Source of the DNA: Limisphaerales bacterium
GTDB lineage: Bacteria > Verrucomicrobiota > Verrucomicrobiia > Limisphaerales > UBA11358
Direction of reading: 5' to 3'
NCBI GenBank assembly: GCA_003455565.1
Contig: DMQW01000021.1
Location: 434-12,345 of the forward strand
Length of the DNA: 11,912 bases
Shown: piece by piece, positions 5,674 to 11,912 of the stretch
How positions within the stretch are numbered: the stretch's first letter is position 1
How the letters are laid out: every line of letters starts with the position of its first letter
Position numbers and translations under genes: made by a program
The notes under the pieces: generated by a model
Seen by the model: only the letters and a program-made list of their open reading frames with translations
Told to the model about the DNA's origin: nothing
Databases searched by the model: none

Positions 5674-7644
5674 TTACCTGGTTTTGATCCGCAGAACGGT
5701 GAATGAGTGCTGGGTAAAAGTGTGCGTCAGGTGCGGGCCGTCCACATTCAAATCAGTTTCCACCGGTGCGACGTTGCGCGGTGCGTGAAATGAATTTCCT
5801 TCATTCAAACCGGCGCTGGTGAGCACGGTGGCTTTGACCTTGGGTTCAATGTCCGCAATGCCCTCAAGGTTGATTTGCGTTTCGATGGCGGCGGCTCCGG
5901 GGTTGACCACTTTGAGGATGATTTCGCCGGCCTGGTCATCGCGGGTCGCGCTGGCATAAAGGTTTTGAACGCCCGCCGTGGAGGTTTCGATGCCGCTTAA
6001 TGTCACCGGCAGGACGACGTCGCCACGGTTGCGGGCGAAGAGTTGCTGGACGTAATAATTCGGCGTGCCGTAAACGTGCAGGCTGTCCACCCAGATCAGG
6101 TCAGGCGTCCACTGCCATGCCTCCGCATTGCTGAACAGCGGCGCGTAACTCGCCAGGCACACCACGTCGGCGTTGCGTTCGAGGCCGGTCATGTAAGCGG
6201 CCTCGGCCAGCGCGCAGTCCAAGTTGTTTTTGTTCTTGGTGCTGACGATGGCCACGCTTTGGGCGGCGTATTCGCCCATGAAAACTTTCGGCCCGTTGCG
6301 GTCGTAATGGTCGTAACGATGCGTGTTGGCCAAAAACCAATCCGGTTTGGCGTAACAATGTTCGTCCACGATGTCCGCGTTCAACTCGCGCAATTTTGGC
6401 CAGGCGAATTTGAAACGTTCATCGTCCGGTGACGGCCCGGCGGCGGAAACCAGTTGAATTTCAGGATGCTTTTCCTTCAGCACGGTGGCGAACCGCGCAT
6501 AACGGTCAATGTATGGCTGTCCCCATTGCTCGTTGCCGACACCAAGCATTTTCAGGTTGAACGGTCCGGGATGTCCCAGCGCCGCGCGTTTCGCGCCCCA
6601 GGTGCTGTTGGTCGGGCCGTTGGCGAATTCGATCAGGTCCAGCGCATCCTGAATGTAAGGGCCCAACTGGTCGAGCGGACAGAGTTCGCCGGAGTTGAAC
6701 TGGCAGGCCATGCCGCAATTCAAAATCGGCAGCGGCTGCGCGCCGATGTCTTCGCATAATTGGAAGTATTCAAAGAAGCCGAGGCCGAACGACTGGAAAT
6801 AATCCGGCGTGGGCCGGTGCAAAAATTCATAGTTCCAGCGGTTAATGAGCAGCTTGCGTTCTTCCACCGGGCCGATGGTGTTTTTCCACTGGTAACGTCG
6901 CTCCAGCACACTGCCTTCGACGATGCAGCCGCCGGGAAACCGCAGAAAGCCCGGCTTCATGTCCGCGAGCATTTGCACCATGTCCGCACGCAAACCGCCG
7001 GGACGATTTTTCCAGGTGTGCTGCGGAAACAGCGAAACCATGTCAATGTCCACCGCGCCTTTGCCGTCAACCAGAACGCAAAGCCGCGCGTTCGCATCGG
7101 TGTCTTTGGGATGCAGCGTGGCGGTGACTTTTTTCCAGCCGGACGAAAATCCTTTCAACTGCACCGCGTCCAGCAATGTGCCGTCGGCACCGTAAAGTTG
7201 CAGGCTCAAAGCGGGCGAACCAACCACGCCCCGGACTTGCGCGGAAAAATCATACGCTTCACCCTGGCGCAGGCCCAAGCCGCGAAAACCTTCGTTGGAA
7301 ACGCCGAACGGGGCCGTGCCTTCGGACTGGAGGCGCAGGTAATGCGGGTTGGCGGCATTGAATGGCGCATCATCACGAACGGACAAATCACCCTTGGCGA
7401 GCGACGGGCTGATTTTCGTCCAGCCCATCAGCGGATCGGGAAATTCAAAGCCGCGATTTTTCACCAGCTCGGCGTAAAGCCCGCCGTCGGCACCGAAGTT
7501 GATGTCCTCAAAAAAAATGCCCCACATGGCGGGATTGATTTTCGCGCCCGGCTGGTCGCTCTGAATTTCAATGGTCACGGCGCTGGCGGCGGTGGCGAAA
7601 ACCAGCGTGCCGGCAAGTAAAACGGTTTGCAGTTTCGGGTTCAT
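5674..7644 (-). CDS. Secreted GH51 alpha-L-arabinofuranosidase
   Basis: This is a glycoside hydrolase family 51 enzyme predicted to release terminal L-arabinofuranose from arabinan, arabino-oligosaccharides or arabinoxylan, with retention of configuration. The 656-residue protein starts with a signal peptide (about 1-22, ending 'AASA'), so it acts outside the cytoplasm. The family signature 'WGIFFEDINFGADGGLYAEL' is at 41-60. A jelly-roll, CBM4_9-like insert lies at about 75-205. The TIM barrel follows, with acid/base E372 in 'GVGNEQW' (368-374) and nucleophile E458 in 'FMGEYA' (455-460). A C-terminal beta domain ends at 656. The length fits extracellular members with an insert and exceeds the roughly 500 residues of intracellular ones. 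The ATG at 7644 is preceded by purine-rich GAAAAGAAC, a weak ribosome site. It lies 55 bp after the GH43 gene on the same strand, so co-transcription is likely. It is the abfA type by function; preference for arabinan over xylan is inferred from the neighbour. Confidence 0.93.
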   Translation of the reverse strand: MNPKLQTVLLAGTLVFATAASAVTIEIQSDQPGAKINPAMWGIFFEDINFGADGGLYAELVKNRGFEFPDPLMGWTKISPSLAKGDLSVRDDAPFNAANPHYLRLQSEGTAPFGVSNEGFRGLGLRQGEAYDFSAQVRGVVGSPALSLQLYGADGTLLDAVQLKGFSSGWKKVTATLHPKDTDANARLCVLVDGKGAVDIDMVSLFPQHTWKNRPGGLRADMVQMLADMKPGFLRFPGGCIVEGSVLERRYQWKNTIGPVEERKLLINRWNYEFLHRPTPDYFQSFGLGFFEYFQLCEDIGAQPLPILNCGMACQFNSGELCPLDQLGPYIQDALDLIEFANGPTNSTWGAKRAALGHPGPFNLKMLGVGNEQWGQPYIDRYARFATVLKEKHPEIQLVSAAGPSPDDERFKFAWPKLRELNADIVDEHCYAKPDWFLANTHRYDHYDRNGPKVFMGEYAAQSVAIVSTKNKNNLDCALAEAAYMTGLERNADVVCLASYAPLFSNAEAWQWTPDLIWVDSLHVYGTPNYYVQQLFARNRGDVVLPVTLSGIETSTAGVQNLYASATRDDQAGEIILKVVNPGAAAIETQINLEGIADIEPKVKATVLTSAGLNEGNSFHAPRNVAPVETDLNVDGPHLTHTFTQHSFTVLRIKTR

Positions 7645-7699
7645 GTTCTTTTCGTAATGGTTTTGGGCGTTGAAATCAATTCCAGGTTTCGGGACAGAA

Positions 7700-10198
7700 T
7701 CACCGGCGCAGGCGGAAAAATTGCGTGCTGTTGGTTTTGGGCAGCGCGAGCTGCCAGCGGTCGTTTGCGAGCGCGGGCGACGGCGTCACGGTGGACCAAT
7801 TCGTGCCGGGCGCAAGCGTGGAAATGGTTTCGGGCGCGAAGCCGGCCGCCCACGACGGCCACGACAGCGTGAGGCTGGCGGGTGAGTTCGATTGCGTCAG
7901 CATCACCGGCAACGCGAGTGCGTCGGGGCCGAACTGATAGTCGGTCGCGATTTCTTCCGGCGTGAGCCGTCCGTCGTAAATGCGAAATTCATCAATCGTG
8001 GCGTTAAGCCAGGCGTCACCACTGAAGAGCGAGCGTCCGATGAACGACCAGTTGGCGTTGACGCCGTTCAACGCAGGCAGCGTGCTGGTCGCGGCTTTCT
8101 CCAGCACCCCGTTGGTGTAAATGGCAGTGTAGCCGTTGGTCGGGTCAACGATGCAGGCGACATAAACCGTGCGGTTGTCCAGCGTGCCGGATCCGTCGAG
8201 GTTCGCCGTGCTGCCGGACGAAATTTCTGTTCGATGGGTGCCGGTTTCAGTGTGTGGGCTGAAGAAAAGGTATTGCGAACCGCTCGCGCCGGAGATATTG
8301 CCGAAGTCGAATACGCGCGACGAATTACCATTGGCACCGAACGTGGCCCAGAATTCAACCGTCACCGCCGAACTGCCGGAGACAAGTCCGCCGGGCAAAT
8401 TGACATAGCCGCCAGCGGTGCCGGTGAGTTTGAGCGCGCCATTCGTGATGACGGCGTTGCCCATGAGCGTGCCGTGCGCCATGCCGATGGAGTCCCAGGC
8501 GTTTGAAATGTTGGAATTGAAACTGTAGCGGTGCGCGAGCGCGGGATGCGCGCAGGCGAGGTCTTTGATTTCCGCCGCGCCCAGCGCGCGGCCGAAGATG
8601 CGGAAGGAGTCAATCCGTCCGTTGAAGGTGGGATCGTTGGTGAACTGGCTTTCGCCAACGTAATTGCTGCGGGCGAGCAACTGCCACGGACGGATCGTGA
8701 CGCTGTTGTTCGTGGCCACCGGACTGCCGTTAAGGAACATCACTCCGCTCGCACCGTCGAGCGTCACGGCGACATGCTGCCAGGAGTTGGTGGCAAGGGC
8801 GGCGGGCGCATCAATGAGTTGTTCCGCCCCGCCGTTCTTGATGGCGAACCGCATCTTGCCGGTGTTCGCGCGCGGCGTGAGAAAAAGGTATCTGGTGGTG
8901 CCGCTGCCAAAATCAAAGATGCGCTGCCAGTCCGCGCCGCCGTTCCATTTCACCCATAGGGCGAACGTGCTGGCATTCGCGATGGCGCTGGGCAGGCTGA
9001 CAAATTGATTCGTGCTGGCGAGGTTCAGCATTTTTCCGCGACCGGCTTCGTTGGTGATCGTCGCGCCATTCTGGAGCGTGCCGTTGTATTGGACGAGGTG
9101 CTCGCGGGCGTCGGCATCGAAGGTGTAAAGGGCGCTCCGGTCGTTCGTCAGCACGGGCCAGTCGTCCGCCGTCCAGTAAAGTCGTGTCAGACCGAGCGTG
9201 GGTTCGCCGGGATTCGCGTTGTTCGCGTCGTAATAGTGATAGGTGAACCAGTTGGTGCCGTTGTCGTTCATGATGGCCGCGTGACCGGGGCCGATGAAAC
9301 GCGCGGTGCTTTCGAGCAGCATCGTGCCGCCACCGCTCAACATACTCACACCGTTGCGGTCGAGAAACGGCCCGGTGACGCTCGCGCTGCGGCCGACGCG
9401 GATGTTGTAGGTGCTGTCAATGCCGGAACAACAGCCGCCGAAATTCAGGAACAAATAGTAATAGCCGCCGTGCTGGTAGAGACACGAGCCTTCGGTGGTG
9501 TTGCTAAAAAACGTCGCGCCATTGTTGGCGACCTTGGTTATCGGAGAACTGGTGGTGATGCGTTTTCCCGTCAGCGGATCAAGTTGCATCACTAAGATGC
9601 CATCAGAGTATGAGCCGAACGACATCCATACCGTGCCGTTGCTGTCCACGAGAATGCTCGGGTCAATGCAGTTGTATGAGGTAAGGTCGGTATTAGGTCC
9701 AGCTTCCCATGTGGCGTCAGACTGAATCACCTTGCCTTGATCCGTCCACGTCGGCGACTGGAGGGACGGGCTGGTAACAAGTCCGATGGCTGAATCAATC
9801 GTTCCCCAATGCGAGACGGCGTAGTAGAGATAGTATTTTCCGTTGAAGTAGGCTACGTCCGGCGCCCAAAAGAATCCGGTGAAGCTGGGCACGGCATTGG
9901 TCGTCCACGCCGGAGGATTGCCCGGAAAGACCTGACCGCTGTAAGTCCAGTTGCGCAAGTCCGTGGAATACTTGCCCATGATGCCCTGGCTGGTGCGGAA
10001 GACGTAATAGCGGTTGCCGTCCTTGATCATCGTCGAAGGATCATGCGCCCAGTAATCGCCCAGCACCGGAAGCTGGGCGACGACCGGCCCCGCGCCGAGA
10101 ACCGTTGCCGTGATCATCAAAAACCAAAGCAGGCGGCGAACCGGCTGGCGCGGTGCGCGGCCAATGAATCGTATTCCGTTTTGAGTTCCGTTGCTCAT
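7700..10198 (-). CDS. Secreted GH43 endo-alpha-1,5-L-arabinanase with two LamG domains
   Basis: This enzyme is predicted to cleave alpha-1,5-linked arabinan internally by inversion. The 832-residue protein has an Arg-rich n-region and hydrophobic core forming a signal peptide (about 1-41). The five-bladed GH43 propeller spans about 46-350: general base D53 in 'AHDPS', pKa-modulating D179 in 'CIDPS', general acid E236 in 'TTEGS', and 'GPGH' with H306, the arabinanase metal-site histidine. The arabinanase-type 'FWAPDVAY' is at 110-117. LamG modules follow at about 359-545 and 555-757 and probably bind carbohydrate. A tail (about 772-832) ends 'QFFRLRR'. The frame is open up to 10330, but the ATG at 10198 directly precedes the signal peptide and is preferred. 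The second LamG and tail are homologous to those of the upstream gene. The 55-bp gap to the GH51 gene suggests an operon. Family is sure; exact linkage preference is inferred. Confidence 0.92.
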   Translation of the reverse strand: MSNGTQNGIRFIGRAPRQPVRRLLWFLMITATVLGAGPVVAQLPVLGDYWAHDPSTMIKDGNRYYVFRTSQGIMGKYSTDLRNWTYSGQVFPGNPPAWTTNAVPSFTGFFWAPDVAYFNGKYYLYYAVSHWGTIDSAIGLVTSPSLQSPTWTDQGKVIQSDATWEAGPNTDLTSYNCIDPSILVDSNGTVWMSFGSYSDGILVMQLDPLTGKRITTSSPITKVANNGATFFSNTTEGSCLYQHGGYYYLFLNFGGCCSGIDSTYNIRVGRSASVTGPFLDRNGVSMLSGGGTMLLESTARFIGPGHAAIMNDNGTNWFTYHYYDANNANPGEPTLGLTRLYWTADDWPVLTNDRSALYTFDADAREHLVQYNGTLQNGATITNEAGRGKMLNLASTNQFVSLPSAIANASTFALWVKWNGGADWQRIFDFGSGTTRYLFLTPRANTGKMRFAIKNGGAEQLIDAPAALATNSWQHVAVTLDGASGVMFLNGSPVATNNSVTIRPWQLLARSNYVGESQFTNDPTFNGRIDSFRIFGRALGAAEIKDLACAHPALAHRYSFNSNISNAWDSIGMAHGTLMGNAVITNGALKLTGTAGGYVNLPGGLVSGSSAVTVEFWATFGANGNSSRVFDFGNISGASGSQYLFFSPHTETGTHRTEISSGSTANLDGSGTLDNRTVYVACIVDPTNGYTAIYTNGVLEKAATSTLPALNGVNANWSFIGRSLFSGDAWLNATIDEFRIYDGRLTPEEIATDYQFGPDALALPVMLTQSNSPASLTLSWPSWAAGFAPETISTLAPGTNWSTVTPSPALANDRWQLALPKTNSTQFFRLRR

Positions 10199-10361
10199 GC
10201 TGTGCCGCTGGAGTTTAACCTGGATTTTATAGCGCAGCGAGTCTAATGGCGGACGGCGGCACCCTTTCAGAGCGTTTTGGATTTGAACTACGCGCAGACC
10301 CCTGACGCAGCAAAGGCGGAGACGCCCCAAGGCATCTCCGCCCAGCTGTGAATTTATCCCG
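10199..10361 (-). other. Intergenic region upstream of the GH43 gene
   Basis: This 163-bp gap holds the terminator-like hairpin at 10315-10342 and a 7-bp inverted repeat, GTGCCGC (10202-10208) and GCGGCAC (10256-10262), spanning the GH43 leader. A minus-strand TATAAAA (10231-10225) lies 26 bp ahead of the GH43 start and could be a -10 element, but I see no matching -35. No ribosome site is evident. The gap suggests that the GH43-GH51 pair has its own promoter. Confidence 0.4.
10315..10342 (-). terminator. Strong hairpin after the LamG protein gene
   Basis: A perfect 8-bp stem, GGCGGAGA (10315-10322) with TCTCCGCC (10335-10342), is extended by three inner G-C pairs after one mismatch, with a CCAA loop. 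It begins about 20 bp past the stop of the upstream minus-strand gene and is followed on that strand by TTTGCTG. The T-run is short, so this may be an imperfect intrinsic terminator or an mRNA 3'-end stabiliser. Confidence 0.55.
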
Positions 10362-11912
10362 TCATTGCTGCAGCCGGAAAAACTGCGCGGAACCAGTGGC
10401 CAGGATCGTAACTTGATAATTACCGCTCACGACCGTGGGCACGGCGCCGACCTGCGTCCAAACGGCTCCACTGCCAAGAACCGGAGAGGACATCAAACTC
10501 ACCAACGCCGAGTTGGTCGGCCATTTGATCACCAAGTTGCCGCCCGAATGAGTGATGGTCAGTGACGTGTTGGTGCTGGTGCCGATGAGTTGGTTGGGCC
10601 CCAGCGCTGCGTCGGCTTTGATCTGTCCGACGGTCAGCGGGCCGTTGTAAATGCGGAACTCATTTACGGAAGCCGCCAGGTAAGGATCAGCACTCCACAG
10701 AGAATGTCCGATGTAGTTTAGCGGATCTCCCGAGGCGAAGGCGTCCGCCAGCGTAATGGTGATGTTCGAGTTGATCGCCGCCAACACCCCGTTGGTGTAG
10801 ATGGAGCAATAACCTGCTTCCGGATGATAGACGGCCACGAGGTGCACGTTGGTATAGTTATCCAGAACCGGGGTGAAGGAGGGGTTTTGCTCATAGCTGG
10901 CGTTCCTAATACCGGTTTGCGCGGTGGTGCCTCCCGTGTGGGGCTGGCAACTGATGTAGTCGAAACCGGCAGTTCCAGTCGTGTCGCCAAAGGTAAAGAG
11001 CACCGCCCAAGTTCCGATGGTGCCAAAGCTGGCCCAAGTCTCGATGGTCACGGCGGTCAGGTTGGTGAGGATGCCGGCCGGCAACTGCACATAGCCATCA
11101 ACGCCATCCAGCACGACCTGGCCCCCGCTGAAGGAAGCGCCGCCGTTGACCAGCGTGCCGTCCCAATCCGGACCACCAATCGAGTCGGCAGCGATGGTGC
11201 CGGTCGTTTCCGCGAAACTATACCGGTGCACCAGGCTGTTGGTCGTGGGATAAGCGGTGACAGTCACCGAGACTGAGTTGCTCATAGTTCCAATGATCGC
11301 TTTGACCGTGGCGCTGCCGAGGCCGGTGGCCCGCACCTGACCGCCCGCTGTAACCGTGACCACATTGGTGGAGCTGGACTGGTAAATGAGATTGGTCGCA
11401 GTTGTCGTCACGTTCACGTTGGTGCTGGTGGCGTAATCCGCAAAGACCTGGGCTTGTTCCAGTCCGCCAATTGACAGGCTGGTGCGCGGCACTTCGATGC
11501 GCAGGGCAAGGATGGTGCTGGGGCCGGTGGCAGTGGTGGTCACGACAGTCCGGTCCGGCCAGTTGACGTTGGCCTCGTCAATGACAATTTGCGCCGCGAT
11601 GGCGGGGGTTCCATAGACCTGCAAAATGCCGCGCGCAATCCAGTCATTGACTGTGGCGGTGGCAGCAGCCTGCAAAATCAGCGTGCTGCCGGCGGTGAGG
11701 TTGATGGTTCGCGTGGCGTCTGAGTCCACACCACCGGCAAACACAGGGGTGGTAGCCGTTCCGGTGTTCAAACCGTTGGTAACACTGACCGTTCCACCAT
11801 AGAGATTCAGGTGGCCACCATGCTGCAGCCAATTCGCTCCCACAAAAGCATTGCTATACACATTCATCGTCACCAGCGCTCCGCCGGCAAACCACCACGC
11901 CGTTCCCAGTGC
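10362..11912 (-). CDS. Secreted Ig-like/LamG surface protein, 5' end cut by the window
   Basis: The frame is open to the window edge, so the 516 residues seen are the C-terminal part of a longer protein; the GTG at 11873 is not a convincing start. Visible residues 1-130 are Gly/Thr/Ala-rich beta sequence ('GGHLNLYGGTVSV'), as in large verrucomicrobial surface proteins. About 145-220 is a bacterial Ig-like (BIG2-type) domain with 'NVVTVTAGGQVRATGLGSATV'. About 227-438 is a LamG fold starting 'HRYSF', with 'YTNGVL' and 'NEFRIYNGPLT'. About 449-516 is a tail ending 'QFFRLQQ'. No catalytic motif is visible. The LamG and tail match those of the downstream arabinanase, which suggests a related extracellular role such as polysaccharide binding. 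Whether a catalytic domain lies in the missing N-terminus cannot be known here. A hairpin follows the stop, so it may be transcribed apart from the two enzymes. Confidence 0.82.
   Translation of the reverse strand, partial: ALGTAWWFAGGALVTMNVYSNAFVGANWLQHGGHLNLYGGTVSVTNGLNTGTATTPVFAGGVDSDATRTINLTAGSTLILQAAATATVNDWIARGILQVYGTPAIAAQIVIDEANVNWPDRTVVTTTATGPSTILALRIEVPRTSLSIGGLEQAQVFADYATSTNVNVTTTATNLIYQSSSTNVVTVTAGGQVRATGLGSATVKAIIGTMSNSVSVTVTAYPTTNSLVHRYSFAETTGTIAADSIGGPDWDGTLVNGGASFSGGQVVLDGVDGYVQLPAGILTNLTAVTIETWASFGTIGTWAVLFTFGDTTGTAGFDYISCQPHTGGTTAQTGIRNASYEQNPSFTPVLDNYTNVHLVAVYHPEAGYCSIYTNGVLAAINSNITITLADAFASGDPLNYIGHSLWSADPYLAASVNEFRIYNGPLTVGQIKADAALGPNQLIGTSTNTSLTITHSGGNLVIKWPTNSALVSLMSSPVLGSGAVWTQVGAVPTVVSGNYQVTILATGSAQFFRLQQ

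Noticed and set aside
6760..7620. 286-residue open frame on the plus strand
   Set aside because: It is antisense to the well-supported GH51 gene and has no recognisable motif or start signal.
7892..9595. Two long plus-strand frames (7892-8506, 9005-9595)
   Set aside because: Both are antisense to the GH43/LamG coding sequence. Their Val/Gly/Arg-rich translations are typical shadow frames.
10199..10330. Upstream extension of the GH43 protein by 44 residues
   Set aside because: It would place the signal peptide internally and would start inside the terminator-like hairpin.
10824..11276. 150-residue open frame on the plus strand
   Set aside because: It is antisense to the LamG protein gene and has no motif.

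Overview
The window looks like chromosomal DNA of a Verrucomicrobiota bacterium, probably of the Pedosphaera/Limisphaera kind. This is an inference from four things: high GC coding DNA, mostly without Shine-Dalgarno sites; secreted proteins that carry LamG modules and end in a 'QFFRL' tail; a GTAGGAG-type palindromic repeat; and heptanucleotide micro-repeats inside a coding region. No rRNA, tRNA, CRISPR array, transposase or integrase was seen.

The left half (1-5532) is housekeeping-like. A short hairpin with a T-run (14-38) lies at the window edge. A diacylglycerol-kinase-family lipid kinase follows on the minus strand (73-963). Divergent from it is a plus-strand gene (1052-1933) for an unusual protein: two N-terminal membrane helices, a helical stalk and a GrpE-like C-terminus. 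Its stop codon interlocks with the stop of a large convergent minus-strand gene (1930-5532) for an AddA-type helicase/nuclease of 1200 residues. All helicase motifs and the PD-(D/E)XK nuclease motif are intact. That gene carries three short repeats read as protein: two 28-bp heptanucleotide tracts and one 65-bp imperfect palindrome.

The right half (5674-11912) is a minus-strand carbohydrate locus, transcribed from high to low coordinates. First comes the 3' part of a secreted Ig-like/LamG protein (cut by the window edge), then a terminator-like hairpin. A secreted GH43 endo-arabinanase with two LamG modules follows, and 55 bp further a secreted GH51 alpha-L-arabinofuranosidase. Together the two enzymes would cut arabinan to oligosaccharides and release L-arabinose outside the cytoplasm. 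The GH43 protein and its upstream neighbour share a homologous LamG module and C-terminal tail.

I found no clear new multi-gene system. The observations most worth following are the membrane-anchored GrpE-like protein, the repeats embedded in addA, and the shared C-terminal tail.
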